Source: Volucribacter psittacicida (lineage in GTDB: Bacteria > Pseudomonadota > Gammaproteobacteria > Enterobacterales > Pasteurellaceae). From it: a stretch of DNA of 61,691 nucleotides. The notes beneath the pieces were generated by a model, which was not told the origin of the DNA, ran no database searches, and saw only the letters and a program-made list of their open reading frames with translations. Location: NCBI RefSeq assembly GCF_004339025.1, contig NZ_SMFT01000007.1, positions 1 to 61,691 on the forward strand, read 5' to 3'. Below are positions 9,607-19,742 of the stretch, one piece after another. Within the stretch, counting starts at the first letter, position 1. Each line of letters opens with the position of its first letter. The position numbers and the translations under genes were made by a program.

Positions 9607-11202
9607 ATGTGGGTCTATAAATATTCTTTTTCTTTATTGGCATTATGCTGTTCAGCAGGGGCATTAGCTGCCCCTAAAACCCTTGTTTATTGTACAGAAG
9701 CCTCGCCTTCTTATTTTAATCCACAACTCGCAAGCGATATGGTAAGTATTGATGCCTCAGGGCAACAAGTGTTTAATCGTTTAGTGGATTTTAAACAGGG
9801 CTCAACGGAGCTAGTTCCCTCTTTGGCTGAACGTTGGGAAGTGTCGGAGGACGGCAAAACCTATACTTTTTATTTACGCCAAGGGGTAAAATTCCATAGT
9901 AATAAAGATTTTCGTCCAAGCCGTAATTTTAATGCCGATGATGTGTTATTTTCTTTTTATCGTCAGCTTGATCCAAATCACCCTTATCATCAAGTTTCAG
10001 GCGGGTCTTATCAATATTTTGTGGGTATGGATATGCAAAATATTATTGATAAGGTTGAAAAACTGGACGATTATCGGGTGCAATTTCAGTTAAAAGTGCC
10101 TAATGCGGTTTTTTTATCTAATTTAGCTATGGATTTTGCTTCTATTTTATCGGCGGAATATGCCGATAAAATGGCACAAGCAGGCACAAAAGAAAAAGTG
10201 GATAATTTTCCCATTGGAACAGGCCCTTTTGAATTTGTTAATTATCAAAAAGATTCCCTTATTCGTTTTAAAGCCTTTGAGCAATATTGGCAAGGTAGAA
10301 CGCCTGTAGATCGCCTTGTATTTAGTATTACGCCTGATCCTTCAGTGCGTTATGCCAAATTAGAACGTGGCGAATGCCATGTTATGGTGTCGCCAAATCC
10401 GATGGATTTAGACAAAATTCGTGCCAATGAAAAAATCACTTTATTAAGCCAAGCAGGTTTAAATATTGGTTATGTGAATTTTAATGTGCAAAAACCGCCT
10501 TTTGATAACCTTAAAGTACGCCAAGCCTTAAATTATGCGGTAAATAAACAAGCAATTATTACTTCGGTTTATCAAAATACGGCACAAATCGCTAAAAATC
10601 CAATGCCACCAACTATTTGGAGCTATAACGACGATGTGGTGGATTATGAATATAATCCAGAAAAAGCCAAACAATTATTACAAGAAGCAGGATTTGCCGA
10701 GGGATTTGAAACTGAACTTTGGGCAATGCCTGTTTCTCGCCCTTACAACCCTAATGCTCGCCGTATGGCAGAATTAATCCAAAATGATTGGGAGCAAATT
10801 GGTGTGAAAACCAAAATTGTCAGTTATGAATGGGGCGAATATTTAAAACGTATGCGTGATGGCGAACATTCTGTCGGTATGATGGGCTGGATTGGTGACA
10901 ATGGTGATCCTGATAATTTCTTAAATATTTTGTTAAGTTGTGCTTCTGTTCAACAAGGCTCGAACTATGCAAAATTCTGTTATCAGCCCTTTGATAAATT
11001 AGTGGTAAAAGCTGCTCAAATTAGCGATCAAGCGGAACGTGCAAAATTATATGAACAGGCACAGGTCATTTTCAAAGAACAAGCACCTTGGATTACCATT
11101 GCGCATTCTACGATTTATGAACCTGTTTCCAAAAAAGTATTAAATTATCAATTAAATCCCTTTGGTTTGCACCCTTTCTATGGCGTGGACTTAGCGGACT
11201 AA
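9607..11202 (+). CDS. dppA: Periplasmic dipeptide-binding protein of a Dpp-type ABC importer
   Basis: 531 residues, family 5 solute-binding protein. The N-terminus has a short basic start, a hydrophobic stretch and a signal peptidase I-like site (LAA followed by PKTLVY). CC at positions 14-15 does not fit a lipobox well, so I read it as soluble periplasmic. Family motifs include LVPSLAERWEVSEDGKTYTF and the conserved FNADDVLFSFYRQLDPNHP. It heads dppABCDF: dppB starts 15 bp after its stop. Dpp binding proteins can also deliver haem in this group, so substrate (dipeptides, haem or both) is not settled by sequence. Confidence 0.93.
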   Translation: MWVYKYSFSLLALCCSAGALAAPKTLVYCTEASPSYFNPQLASDMVSIDASGQQVFNRLVDFKQGSTELVPSLAERWEVSEDGKTYTFYLRQGVKFHSNKDFRPSRNFNADDVLFSFYRQLDPNHPYHQVSGGSYQYFVGMDMQNIIDKVEKLDDYRVQFQLKVPNAVFLSNLAMDFASILSAEYADKMAQAGTKEKVDNFPIGTGPFEFVNYQKDSLIRFKAFEQYWQGRTPVDRLVFSITPDPSVRYAKLERGECHVMVSPNPMDLDKIRANEKITLLSQAGLNIGYVNFNVQKPPFDNLKVRQALNYAVNKQAIITSVYQNTAQIAKNPMPPTIWSYNDDVVDYEYNPEKAKQLLQEAGFAEGFETELWAMPVSRPYNPNARRMAELIQNDWEQIGVKTKIVSYEWGEYLKRMRDGEHSVGMMGWIGDNGDPDNFLNILLSCASVQQGSNYAKFCYQPFDKLVVKAAQISDQAERAKLYEQAQVIFKEQAPWITIAHSTIYEPVSKKVLNYQLNPFGLHPFYGVDLAD

Positions 11203-11217
11203 GGGTAAACTAGACTT

Positions 11218-12222
11218 ATGTTTTTCTTTATTTTTAAGCGAATATTCATGGTTATTCCCACCTTTTTGGCGATAACCTTGATCACTTTTGCCTTGGTGCA
11301 TTTAATTCCTGGCGATCCTATTGAGATTCGTATGGGAGAACGTGGGGTAAGTCCAGAAGTACACGCACAAATGATCCAACAATTAGGTTTAGATAAACCT
11401 TTGTATCAACAATATCTTAGCTATGTGGGCAATGTGCTACAAGGGGATTTTGGGCAATCTTTTCGCAATAATGAACCTGTGCTAAAAGAGTTTTTCACCT
11501 TATTCCCTGCCACCGTAGAATTGGCGTTTTTTGCCTTATTATGGTCATTAATTCTTGGAGTGATATTAGGCGTGATTGCTGCGGTTAAAAAAGATAGCTG
11601 GATTTCTCATTTAGTTACTTCGCTTTCTTTAACAGGCTATTCTATGCCGATTTTTTGGTGGGGTTTAATCTTAATTTTGTATTTTTCCACGCCTTTGGGG
11701 TTACCTGTGGGGGGACGCTTACCCGCTGAATATTGGATTGATGCGAAGACAGGATTTATGCTTTGGGATACTTGGCATTCCGATGAACCGGGTGCTTTTG
11801 TGGCGGCAGTAAAATCCTTGATTTTACCCGCTATTGTCTTAGGCACCATTCCCCTTGCGGTGGTAACAAGAATGACAAGATCCTCAATGCTAGAAGTGCT
11901 TGGCGAGGATTATATTCGTACCGCCAAAGCCAAAGGACTTAGTGTAACGAGAATTGTGATTGTTCACGCTTTACGCAATGCTTTAATCCCCGTAGTAACA
12001 GTTGTCGGTTTAATTGTGGGACAGCTTTTATCAGGTGCGGTACTCACTGAAAATATTTTTTCTTGGCCGGGTATTGGTAAATGGATTATTGATGCCATTA
12101 ATGCGAGAGATTATCCTGTTTTACAAGGCTCTGTGCTGATTATTGCTACCATTATTATTTTGGTTAATTTAACTGTAGATATTATTTATGGTGTGATTAA
12201 TCCACGTATTCATCATAAATAA
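11218..12222 (+). CDS. dppB: Dipeptide ABC transporter permease DppB
   Basis: 334 residues, an inner-membrane permease with six predicted membrane segments, beginning FIFKRIFMVIPTFLAITLITF. The EAA loop that docks the ATPase appears as DYIRTAKAKGLSVTRIVIVHALRNALIPV. The N-terminal GDPIEIRMGERGVSPE block is typical of DppB/OppB. It is the second gene of the dpp operon and carries AAGGGT before its ATG. It would pair with DppC to form the translocation channel. Confidence 0.95.
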   Translation: MFFFIFKRIFMVIPTFLAITLITFALVHLIPGDPIEIRMGERGVSPEVHAQMIQQLGLDKPLYQQYLSYVGNVLQGDFGQSFRNNEPVLKEFFTLFPATVELAFFALLWSLILGVILGVIAAVKKDSWISHLVTSLSLTGYSMPIFWWGLILILYFSTPLGLPVGGRLPAEYWIDAKTGFMLWDTWHSDEPGAFVAAVKSLILPAIVLGTIPLAVVTRMTRSSMLEVLGEDYIRTAKAKGLSVTRIVIVHALRNALIPVVTVVGLIVGQLLSGAVLTENIFSWPGIGKWIIDAINARDYPVLQGSVLIIATIIILVNLTVDIIYGVINPRIHHK

Positions 12223-12236
12223 TCCTTGGAGTGTCG

Positions 12237-13139
12237 ATGTCAACAAACATAGAAAAGCAAACCTTGCTTGAACCTATCCCTAAAACCCCTTGGCAAGAAT
12301 TTTGGTTTTATTTTTGCCAAAATAAAGGGGCGGTTATTGGGCTTATTTTTATTAGTTTTGTGGCTATAGTCTGTATTTTTGCTGATTATATCGCGCCATT
12401 TAGCCCTATAGCACAACATCGTGCGGACTTATTATTACCGCCTGCTTGGTTTGAAGGCGGCGTAAGCACCTATTTCCTTGGTACCGATGATATTGGACGC
12501 GATATTTTATCGCGAATTATTTATGGGGCACGTTTGTCCTTATTTATTGGCTTGATTATTGTTGCCTTATCTTGTATCGGAGGCGTTATATTAGGCTTGC
12601 TTGCAGGATATTATGGCGGAATTTTGGATACCCTCATTATGCGCTTAGTGGATATTATGTTAGCCATTCCTAGTTTATTGCTGACCATTGGCGTGGTAAC
12701 CATTTTAGGCCCTTCCTTAACCAATGCCGCCATCGCTATTGCCATTGTGTCTATTCCCAGTTACGTCCGCTTAACACGAGCTTCGGTGTTAAGTGAAATT
12801 AATCGTGATTATGTGGTAGCATCTCGTGTGGCAGGTGCAAATGTTTTTCGCTTAATGTTTATTGTGATTTTACCTAATTGCCTTGCCCCTTTAATTGTGC
12901 AAATGACTATGGGGATTTCTAACGCCATTTTAGAGCTTGCCGCCTTAGGCTTTCTCGGTATTGGGGCTCAACCACCTACACCAGAATTAGGCACAATGTT
13001 GGCAGAATCTCGAGGTTTTATGCAATCAGCAAATTGGTTAGTCACGATTCCAGGCTTAGCCATTCTATCCTTAGTGCTAGCCTTTAATCTTATGGGTGAT
13101 GGTCTGCGTGATGCCCTTGATCCAAAATTAAAGCAGTAA
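12237..13139 (+). CDS. dppC: Dipeptide ABC transporter permease DppC
   Basis: 300 residues from the ATG at 12237. TTGGAG lies 5 nt ahead of this ATG, whereas an in-frame GTG at 12231 overlaps that ribosome site and is rejected. The first membrane segment is preceded by a cytoplasmic tail ([18 protein letters not shown]). The family motif [24 protein letters not shown] is present. The EAA loop reads [26 protein letters not shown]. It partners DppB in the membrane. The gap to dppD is 10 bp. Confidence 0.95.
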   Translation: MSTNIEKQTLLEPIPKTPWQEFWFYFCQNKGAVIGLIFISFVAIVCIFADYIAPFSPIAQHRADLLLPPAWFEGGVSTYFLGTDDIGRDILSRIIYGARLSLFIGLIIVALSCIGGVILGLLAGYYGGILDTLIMRLVDIMLAIPSLLLTIGVVTILGPSLTNAAIAIAIVSIPSYVRLTRASVLSEINRDYVVASRVAGANVFRLMFIVILPNCLAPLIVQMTMGISNAILELAALGFLGIGAQPPTPELGTMLAESRGFMQSANWLVTIPGLAILSLVLAFNLMGDGLRDALDPKLKQ

Positions 13140-13149
13140 GGAGAAACAA

Positions 13150-14133
13150 ATGGCATTATTAGATGTTCAACAATTATCCGTACATTTTGGCGATGAAAAA
13201 ACACCTTTTAAAGCAGTCGATCGTATTAGCTACCAAGTAAAAGAAGGAGAAGTTTTAGGTATTGTGGGCGAATCGGGGTCAGGAAAATCGGTTAGCTCGC
13301 TTGCGATTATGGGGCTGATTGATGCCCCCGGGCGTGTTAATGCACAGGCTCTGTATTTTTTACAAAATGATTTACTCGCCATTGATAAAAACAAAAGGCG
13401 CAAGTTAATCGGCTCGGAAATTGCCATGATCTTCCAAGATCCTATGACCAGTTTAAACCCTTGCTATACCGTTGGTTTTCAAATTATGGAAGCCCTCAAA
13501 GTCCACCAAGGCGGTAGTCGTAAACAACGCAAAATGCGTGCATTAGAATTGTTGGAGATTGTAGGTATTCCTGATCCAGAATCTCGCTTAAATGTTTACC
13601 CGCACCAGCTTTCAGGCGGAATGAGCCAACGGGTAATGATTGCCATGGCGATTGCTTGTAAACCGAAATTATTGATTGCCGATGAACCCACGACAGCCCT
13701 TGATGTTACTATTCAAGCGCAAATTATGGATTTATTGTTAAAGTTACAACAAAAAGAAAAAATGGCGCTTATTCTCATTACCCACGATTTAGCCCTTGTT
13801 GCCGAAGCGGCACAACGCATTATGGTAATGTATGCAGGACAAATCGTTGAAGAAGGAAAAGCCGAAGAAATTTTTACCTTGCCTCGTCATCCTTATACTC
13901 AAGCCTTATTACAAGCCTTGCCTGAGTTTGCCGAAGGAAAATCACGATTACAGTCCTTATCAGGCGTTGTGCCGGGTAAATATGATCGCCCACAAGGTTG
14001 TTTATTAAATCCTCGTTGCCCTTATGCCACAGAAAAATGTCGCCAAATTGAACCGCACTTACAACAGATTGGCGAACGCCGTGTGAAATGCCATACCCCA
14101 TTAAATGATCAAGGAGTACCAAGCAATGCTTAA
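13150..14133 (+). CDS. dppD: Dipeptide ABC transporter ATPase DppD
   Basis: 327 residues. Walker A is GESGSGKS, the Q-loop is in [12 protein letters not shown], the signature is LSGGMSQR, Walker B is LLIADEPT and the switch histidine is in [13 protein letters not shown]. The C-terminal oligopeptide/dipeptide extension contains a cysteine-bearing block ([15 protein letters not shown]) resembling the iron-sulfur site known in this family. AAGGAG precedes the ATG. Its last 8 bp overlap dppF. Confidence 0.95.
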   Translation: MALLDVQQLSVHFGDEKTPFKAVDRISYQVKEGEVLGIVGESGSGKSVSSLAIMGLIDAPGRVNAQALYFLQNDLLAIDKNKRRKLIGSEIAMIFQDPMTSLNPCYTVGFQIMEALKVHQGGSRKQRKMRALELLEIVGIPDPESRLNVYPHQLSGGMSQRVMIAMAIACKPKLLIADEPTTALDVTIQAQIMDLLLKLQQKEKMALILITHDLALVAEAAQRIMVMYAGQIVEEGKAEEIFTLPRHPYTQALLQALPEFAEGKSRLQSLSGVVPGKYDRPQGCLLNPRCPYATEKCRQIEPHLQQIGERRVKCHTPLNDQGVPSNA

Positions 14134-15100
14134 TTCACAAGCCCCCTTACTTGATGCCAATAACTTGAAAAAATATTACCCTGTTAAAACTGGATTTTTA
14201 GCAAAAGAAAAACAGGTTAAAGCCCTAGATGGGGTTTCTTTTCGCTTAGAAAAAGGCAAAACCTTAGCGGTAGTGGGCGAATCAGGCTGTGGTAAATCCA
14301 CATTAGGGCGATTATTAACAATGATCGAAACACCTACCGATGGTGAACTTTACTACAATGGACAAAATTTTTTGGTAAACGACAAAGCCACGCAAAAATT
14401 ACGCCGTCAAAAAATCCAAATTATTTTTCAAAACCCTTATGCCTCACTCAACCCACGCAAAAAAATAGGCACAATTCTGGAAGAACCTTTAATTATTAAC
14501 ACCAATCTTTCCGCCCAACAACGTAAGCAACAAGTGTTAGCTATGATGGAAAAAGTGGGTTTAAAGGCTGAGTTTTATCATCGTTATCCCCATATGTTTT
14601 CAGGTGGACAACGGCAACGTATTGCCATAGCAAGAGGCTTAATGCTCAAACCTGATATTGTCGTAGCGGACGAACCCGTATCCGCTTTAGATGTGTCAGT
14701 GAGAGCGCAAGTGCTTAATCTTATGATGGATTTACAGGCGGAATTAGGACTTTCTTATGTTTTCATTTCCCACGATCTTTCTGTGGTAGAACATATTGCC
14801 GATGAGGTAATGGTTATGTATTTAGGGCGTTGTGTTGAACAAGGCAGCGTACAACAAATCTTTAGCCAGCCACGCCACCCCTATACCCAAGCCTTATTAT
14901 CCGCCACCCCAAGACTCTCGCCACATTTACGGCGTGAACGCATTAAACTCACTGGCGAATTACCAAGCCCACTCAACCCACCCCAAGGCTGTGCCTTCCA
15001 CGCACGTTGTCATTTAGCCAATGACTATTGTAAACAACAGCAACCACCGTTACGCACAGCCGCTGACGGCAGTAAAATTGCCTGTTTTATGGTGGAGTAG
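14126..15100 (+). CDS. dppF: Dipeptide ABC transporter ATPase DppF
   Basis: 324 residues from the ATG at 14126. AAGGAG at 14111-14116 is spaced 9 nt from it; the in-frame ATG at 14105 lies ahead of that ribosome site and is rejected. Walker A is GESGCGKS, the signature is FSGGQRQR and Walker B is [16 protein letters not shown]-terminal cysteine cluster ([15 protein letters not shown]) parallels DppD. It forms the ATPase heterodimer with DppD. The start lies inside the end of dppD, so translation is probably coupled. It is the last gene of the operon. Confidence 0.95.
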   Translation: MLNSQAPLLDANNLKKYYPVKTGFLAKEKQVKALDGVSFRLEKGKTLAVVGESGCGKSTLGRLLTMIETPTDGELYYNGQNFLVNDKATQKLRRQKIQIIFQNPYASLNPRKKIGTILEEPLIINTNLSAQQRKQQVLAMMEKVGLKAEFYHRYPHMFSGGQRQRIAIARGLMLKPDIVVADEPVSALDVSVRAQVLNLMMDLQAELGLSYVFISHDLSVVEHIADEVMVMYLGRCVEQGSVQQIFSQPRHPYTQALLSATPRLSPHLRRERIKLTGELPSPLNPPQGCAFHARCHLANDYCKQQQPPLRTAADGSKIACFMVE

Positions 15101-15105
15101 ATAAA

Positions 15106-15206
15106 TATAGTCGTTTCACTTTAAAACACAATTTTGGCACGCCTAGCTTTACTATGTGTACTGCTTTCGGTATGCCACTTTGTCTTATTTTAAATTGAAA
15201 CGGCTA
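15106..15206. repeat. Full-length copy of the dispersed intergenic palindromic element
   Basis: It begins TATAGTCGTTTCACTTTAAA and ends ATTTTAAATTGAAACGGCTA. Between them are GGCACGCC and, further on, TATGCCACTTTGTC, giving an imperfect long hairpin. It is about 101 bp and closely matches the copy at 57348. It starts 5 bp after the dppF stop and lies between the convergent dppF and zapG. Confidence 0.8.
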
Positions 15207-15216
15207 AAACTTTTAA

Positions 15217-15660
15217 TCACTTCTCCGCTTTAAAAATCCCCGAAGCCTTGTCTGAATAATCTTTAGGTGGATTATCATTGTTTTTTGCCTCAATAGATTC
15301 TTCTGTTTTAATAGCGTCTAGCTCAGTAGTTGGATTATTATCAGGAAGTAGTGTTGGGGTAAATAAGGCTTTATTTTCTGTTTCAGGAAGTAAGGTTGCG
15401 GAAGTTGTCGCAAAATGTTGGTATAGCTTTTGATAGTCTTGAGCCAGCATTTTTAATAACTCCGCACTTTCAGCAAAATGTTTTTCTAATTCTTGCTGTT
15501 GGGTAGCAACTTGGTTTTTTAATTGTTTTAATTCGGTTTCTGTTTGTACCTGTTTTTTCACAGAACCTTTAGTAAAACGTAGGATAATATAACCAAGAAT
15601 TGCACCAATAACGAAACCAATTAGTGCGCTTTGCCACATTTCTGATGTCCAGCTTTGCAT
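15217..15660 (-). CDS. zapG: YhcB/ZapG-type membrane-anchored coiled-coil protein (DUF1043)
   Basis: 147 residues. One N-terminal membrane segment (ALIGFVIGAILGYIILRF) is followed by a long coiled coil (about residues 35-75, rich in K/E/Q) and a low-complexity acidic tail. This architecture, and the sequence around YQKLYQHFATTSATLL, is that of YhcB/ZapG. That inner-membrane protein is linked to cell division and envelope synthesis in E. coli. A strong AAGGAG lies 8 nt before the ATG. It is monocistronic. Confidence 0.85.
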   Translation of the reverse strand: MQSWTSEMWQSALIGFVIGAILGYIILRFTKGSVKKQVQTETELKQLKNQVATQQQELEKHFAESAELLKMLAQDYQKLYQHFATTSATLLPETENKALFTPTLLPDNNPTTELDAIKTEESIEAKNNDNPPKDYSDKASGIFKAEK

Positions 15661-15813
15661 AAATTCACTCCTTAATGATTGTTAAATGGGATTGTTTGTA
15701 TTGTTTATTAATCATATAGAGAAATCCTGTTTTTGTCTTGTACAATATTAAAAATATTTGCATCAGTTCACAAAAACTGCGTTGATTTTATGCTGAGCAT
15801 AAGCCATTTTGCA

Positions 15814-15842
15814 TTGATTTTTCTATGTATATTGCGTATAAT
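15814..15842 (+). promoter_or_regulatory. Predicted sigma-70 promoter of rplY
   Basis: TTGATT (15814-15819) and a perfect TATAAT (15837-15842) are 17 bp apart, about 110 bp upstream of rplY. The resulting ~100-nt leader contains a GGGTCGCCTGCGG block and a GAGCTTATGCTC hairpin just before the ribosome site. Autogenous control of rplY is known in E. coli, so the leader may be regulatory; that part is inference. Confidence 0.6.
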
Positions 15843-15949
15843 CCACGCCCTCAATCAATATGAATTGAGAGTATTTAGGGGAAATCGCTGGGTCGCCTGC
15901 GGTTTTTTATGAAAAAGAGCTTATGCTCAATAGTTAAGAGAAAATTAAC

Positions 15950-16237
15950 ATGTCATTTAAATTTAACGCTGAAGTTCGTTCTGCGCAAGGTAAGGGTGCG
16001 AGCCGCCGCCTGCGTCATAATGGTCAAATTCCTGCTATCGTGTATGGTGGTAGTGAAGCACCAGTATCTATTATTTTAAATCACGATGATTTAAATAATG
16101 CACAAGTTCATGATTCTTTCTATTCTGAAGTGATTACTTTAGTGATCGATGGAAAAGATGTTGCTGTTAAAGTTCAAGCAATGCAACGTCACCCATTCAA
16201 ACCAAAATTAGTGCATATTGACTTCAAACGTGTATAA
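15950..16237 (+). CDS. rplY: 50S ribosomal protein L25
   Basis: 95 residues, the short (non-CTC) form as in E. coli (94 aa), which binds loop E of 5S rRNA. Conserved segments are [21 protein letters not shown] near the N-terminus and [21 protein letters not shown] at the end. The start has AAGAGA upstream. A strong terminator follows, so it is transcribed alone. Confidence 0.97.
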   Translation: MSFKFNAEVRSAQGKGASRRLRHNGQIPAIVYGGSEAPVSIILNHDDLNNAQVHDSFYSEVITLVIDGKDVAVKVQAMQRHPFKPKLVHIDFKRV

Positions 16238-16261
16238 GATTTTATCTAAATAAACCTCCTA

Positions 16262-16289
16262 CACCAATCCTTGTGATTGGTGTTTTTTT
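16262..16289 (+). terminator. Rho-independent terminator of rplY
   Basis: CACCAATC (16262-16269), a 5-nt loop, GATTGGTG (16275-16282), then seven T residues. Confidence 0.9.
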
Positions 16290-16316
16290 ATTAGCATATT
16301 AATATTGAAAGAGTAA

Positions 16317-17120
16317 ATGATGACCACAAAAATTGCCCTAGGTATTGAGTATAGCGGACAACAATATTTTGGCTGGCAACGTCAACAGAATGTGGATTCT
16401 GTACAAGCACGATTGGAGCAAGCCTTGTCTTTTGTGGCAAATGAAGATATTCAGGTTTTTTGTGCAGGGAGAACAGATTCGGGAGTGCATGCTACGGGGC
16501 AGGTGGTACATTTTGAAACCTCAGCTAATCGCCCTGAGAAGGCTTGGTGTTTTGGGGTTAATGCGCATTTACCTGATGATATTGCGGTCGTTTGGAGTAA
16601 AACGGTCAGTGAGGATTTTCATGCTCGCTTTAGTGCCACTGCACGCCGTTATCGTTATGTGATTTATAATCATAGGTTACGTTCGGCAATTTTACCGCAA
16701 GGGGTGAGCCATTATCATCTTCCTCTGGATCATCAGAAAATGCACCAGGCTGGACAATTTTTATTAGGGGAACAGGATTTTTCTACTTTTCGTGCCGCAC
16801 AATGTCAGTCTAAAACACCATGGCGTAATGTGCATCATCTTCAAGTCATTCGGCAAGGGCATTATATTATTGTGGATATTAAAGCTAATGCGTTTGTACA
16901 TCATATGGTGCGTAATATCGTAGGAAGTTTGCTGGAAGTGGGCAGTGGTTATCGCCCTGTGGAATGGATTGGGGAAATTTTGGCGAAAAAAGACCGCACT
17001 TTAGCGGCACCAACAGCAAAAGCCGCTGGGTTATATTTAGTCCATGTGAGTTACCCAAGTGAATTTGCATTACCACAAAAAACCTTAGGCCCATTGTTTT
17101 TGGCGGATCATTTAGCGTAA
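16317..17120 (+). CDS. truA: tRNA pseudouridine(38-40) synthase TruA
   Basis: 267 residues (or 266 if the second of two tandem ATGs at 16320 is used). It converts U38-U40 of many tRNA anticodon arms to pseudouridine. The catalytic block [18 protein letters not shown] contains the nucleophilic Asp. [24 protein letters not shown] and [13 protein letters not shown] are family hallmarks. An uptake signal in reverse orientation lies inside the gene (16993-17001). GAAAGAG serves as the ribosome site. Confidence 0.96.
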   Translation: MMTTKIALGIEYSGQQYFGWQRQQNVDSVQARLEQALSFVANEDIQVFCAGRTDSGVHATGQVVHFETSANRPEKAWCFGVNAHLPDDIAVVWSKTVSEDFHARFSATARRYRYVIYNHRLRSAILPQGVSHYHLPLDHQKMHQAGQFLLGEQDFSTFRAAQCQSKTPWRNVHHLQVIRQGHYIIVDIKANAFVHHMVRNIVGSLLEVGSGYRPVEWIGEILAKKDRTLAAPTAKAAGLYLVHVSYPSEFALPQKTLGPLFLADHLA

Positions 17121-17224
17121 TAATGTTGTTATTTCCTGAGAGGGGATAAGCCCTTCGTATTTTGTAAAATAAAATAATACATCTTTAAATAAAAATAGCC
17201 CCTCCCCATCTATTCTTATTTCTC

Positions 17225-17245
17225 GCAAAGTGCGGTACACTTTGC
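17225..17245. terminator. Hairpin containing an uptake signal, between truA and rlmJ
   Basis: GCAAAGTG (17225-17232), a 5-nt loop, and CACTTTGC (17238-17245), followed by TAAAATTTTT. A perfect AAGTGCGGT (17228-17236) spans stem and loop. It could end truA transcription, although the T-tract is interrupted. Confidence 0.5.
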
Positions 17246-17273
17246 TAAAATTTTTACTGATTAAAGGGGGATT

Positions 17274-18116
17274 ATGCTAAGTTATCGTCATAGTTTTCAT
17301 GCAGGCAATCACGCTGATGTACTAAAACATTTTGTTTTAATGTTGATTATTGAAAGTTTACAACAAAAAGATAAAGGCTTTTATTATTTAGATACCCACG
17401 CAGGTACAGGGCGTTATCAATTAACGGGAGCACAAGCGGAAAAAACAGGGGAATATAAAGAGGGGATTGCACGTTTATGGGATAAAACAGATTTGCCGCC
17501 TGAATTAGCAAGGTATGTTAACTTAATTCAGCGTTTAAATGGTAGCAAAACGCTACGTTATTATGCGGGCTCATCCTTAATCGCAGCAACGTTGTTACGC
17601 CCACAAGATCGTGCTTTATTGACGGAATTACATCCCACCGATTTTCCTTTATTACGTCATAATTTTAGTCAGTTTACTAATGTGAAGGTTAAGCGAGAAA
17701 ACGGCTTTCAACAATTAAAATCCACATTACCACCTAAAGAGCGTCGAGGATTGATCTTAATTGATCCGCCTTATGAACTAAAAGAGGATTATGAGTTGGT
17801 CGTTAAAGCCGTTGAAGAAGGCTATAAGCGTTTTGCTACAGGAACTTATGCGATTTGGTATCCAGTGGTTTTACGTCAGCAAATAAAGCGTATGATAAAT
17901 GGGCTAAAACAAACAGGTATCAAAAAAATCTTACAAATTGAGCTTGCGGTTTTACCTGATAACCAGCAACGTGGAATGACAGCAAGCGGTATGATCGTGA
18001 TTAATCCACCTTGGCAATTAGAATCTCAAATGAAACAAATTTTGCCTTATTTAGTTAATTGTCTAGCTCCTACAGGTACAGGCAGTTGGACGGTGGATTG
18101 GATTGTGGGGGAGTGA
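17274..18116 (+). CDS. rlmJ: 23S rRNA (adenine(2030)-N6)-methyltransferase RlmJ
   Basis: 280 residues, formerly YhiR. It starts with the family signature LSYRHSFHAGNHADVLKHF. The SAM-dependent N6-adenine methyltransferase motif IV appears as LIDPPYE. THAGTGRYQL fits the SAM-binding glycine loop. AAAGGGGGATT precedes the ATG. It modifies A2030 in 23S rRNA. Related YhiR proteins have been tied to DNA use as a nutrient and to competence in gamma-proteobacteria. Confidence 0.95.
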   Translation: MLSYRHSFHAGNHADVLKHFVLMLIIESLQQKDKGFYYLDTHAGTGRYQLTGAQAEKTGEYKEGIARLWDKTDLPPELARYVNLIQRLNGSKTLRYYAGSSLIAATLLRPQDRALLTELHPTDFPLLRHNFSQFTNVKVKRENGFQQLKSTLPPKERRGLILIDPPYELKEDYELVVKAVEEGYKRFATGTYAIWYPVVLRQQIKRMINGLKQTGIKKILQIELAVLPDNQQRGMTASGMIVINPPWQLESQMKQILPYLVNCLAPTGTGSWTVDWIVGE

Positions 18117-18168
18117 GTAGCTTCTTTTAAATTGAATTTTATTGAATGATAAAATTTTTTAAAAATAT

Positions 18169-18177
18169 ACCGCACTT
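18169..18177 (-). other. DNA uptake signal between rlmJ and gor
   Basis: A perfect ACCGCACTT, reverse orientation. The rest of 18117-18318 is AT-rich with no clear hairpin terminator or promoter I can support. Confidence 0.8.
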
Positions 18178-18318
18178 TTGAAGTAGGTATGATTCAATAA
18201 TATGTATTATAATTATTGATAATACCAATCAAACTAATCTATTCAATCCGTTTGCCTTATAAGCTAATTTCTAGCACAATAAGGCAAAATTTTTTTAATA
18301 TTAAAAAAGGATAAGAAA

Positions 18319-19674
18319 ATGACAAAACATTATGATTATATTGCTATTGGTGGTGGTAGTGGCGGTATTGCCTCTATTAATCGTGCAGCAAGTTATGGTA
18401 AGAAATGTGCCATTATTGAAGCTAAGCATTTAGGTGGAACTTGTGTCAATGTTGGTTGTGTGCCTAAGAAAGTAATGTGGCATGGGGCTCAAATTGCTGA
18501 GGCGGTGAAACTTTATGCGCCAGATTATGGTTTTGATCTTGAATTGAAATCCTTTAATTACGCTAAGTTAGTGGAAAGTCGTGAGGCTTATATTGGGCGT
18601 ATTCATAATTCTTATAATAATGTTTTAAGCAAGAATAATGTTGATGTTATTCAAGGTTTTGCCAAATTTGTGGATAGCAAAACCGTTGAAGTCAATGGCG
18701 AAAAAATTACGGCTGATCATATTTTGATTGCAACAGGTGGTCGTCCATCTCGTCCAAATATTGAAGGCGCGGAGTATGGTATTGATTCTGATGGTGTCTT
18801 TGCTTTGCAAGAATTACCAAAACGTGTTGCTATTGTGGGGGCAGGTTATATTGCTGTAGAGCTTGCTGGGGTATTCCATAGTTTTGGCGTGGAAAGCCAT
18901 TTATTTGTGCGTAAGCATGCTCCTTTACGTTCAATGGATCCGATGCTATATGAAACCTTAATAGAAGTTTTTGAACAAGAGGGTATTCAATTACATACTC
19001 AAGCAATTCCTCAGCGTGTAGTGAAAAATGACGATGGTTCATTAACCTTAATTTTAGAAGATGGGCGTCGCACTGAGGTAGATTGTTTAGTGTGGGCGAT
19101 AGGACGTGAGCCTGCTACAGATGTGATTAACCTTGATGTAACGGGCGTTGAAACCAATGAGCGTGGCTTTATTAAGGTAGATAAGTTTCAAAATACCAAT
19201 GTGCCGGGTATTTATGCGGTAGGGGATATTATTGAAGGTGGTATTGAGCTTACTCCAGTGGCAGTAGCCGCAGGACGCCGTTTATCCGAGCGTTTATTCA
19301 ATAATAAACCGAATGAACATTTAGATTATCATTTAGTGCCAACGGTGGTCTTTAGCCATCCTCCTATTGGTACCATTGGCTTAACTGAGCCTGAGGCTAT
19401 TGCACAATATGGCGAAGAAAATGTTAAAGTCTATAAATCTAGCTTTACTGCGATGTATACCGCAGTTACTCAGCATCGTCAGCCTTGCCGTATGAAATTA
19501 GTTTGTGTAGGTAAAGACGAAAAAATTGTGGGATTACATGGTATTGGTTTTGGCGTTGATGAAATGATTCAAGGTTTTGCTGTTGCCATTAAAATGGGGG
19601 CGACGAAGGCAGATTTTGATAATACGGTGGCAATTCATCCGACGGGCTCTGAAGAGTTTGTAACGATGCGTTAG
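18319..19674 (+). CDS. gor: Glutathione-disulfide reductase
   Basis: 451 residues, as in E. coli (450). It is a cytoplasmic FAD flavoenzyme using NADPH to reduce GSSG. The FAD-binding GGGSGGIAS lies at the N-terminus. The redox disulfide is in [13 protein letters not shown]. The NAD(P) site is [16 protein letters not shown], and arginines downstream ([12 protein letters not shown]) fit NADPH preference. The second FAD motif reads GIYAVGDI. The catalytic [12 protein letters not shown] is at the C-terminus. AAGGATAAG precedes the ATG. Confidence 0.96.
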   Translation: MTKHYDYIAIGGGSGGIASINRAASYGKKCAIIEAKHLGGTCVNVGCVPKKVMWHGAQIAEAVKLYAPDYGFDLELKSFNYAKLVESREAYIGRIHNSYNNVLSKNNVDVIQGFAKFVDSKTVEVNGEKITADHILIATGGRPSRPNIEGAEYGIDSDGVFALQELPKRVAIVGAGYIAVELAGVFHSFGVESHLFVRKHAPLRSMDPMLYETLIEVFEQEGIQLHTQAIPQRVVKNDDGSLTLILEDGRRTEVDCLVWAIGREPATDVINLDVTGVETNERGFIKVDKFQNTNVPGIYAVGDIIEGGIELTPVAVAAGRRLSERLFNNKPNEHLDYHLVPTVVFSHPPIGTIGLTEPEAIAQYGEENVKVYKSSFTAMYTAVTQHRQPCRMKLVCVGKDEKIVGLHGIGFGVDEMIQGFAVAIKMGATKADFDNTVAIHPTGSEEFVTMR

Positions 19675-19697
19675 TTTTTTTAATCGTTAATAAAAAG

Positions 19698-19739
19698 AAA
19701 TACGGTATATTTAAGAAACTTCAAAAATATACCGTATTT
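19698..19739. terminator. Bidirectional terminator between gor and nrdA
   Basis: A perfect 15-bp inverted repeat, AAATACGGTATATTT (19698-19712) and its complement (19725-19739), is flanked by A and T runs. It lies between the convergent stops of gor and nrdA. The arms resemble decayed uptake signals (ACGGTA for GCGGTA). Confidence 0.85.
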
Positions 19740-19742
19740 TTA

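Noticed and set aside
18216-18233. FNR-like arrangement TTGAT...ATCAA upstream of gor
   Set aside because: The half sites are 7 bp apart instead of 4.
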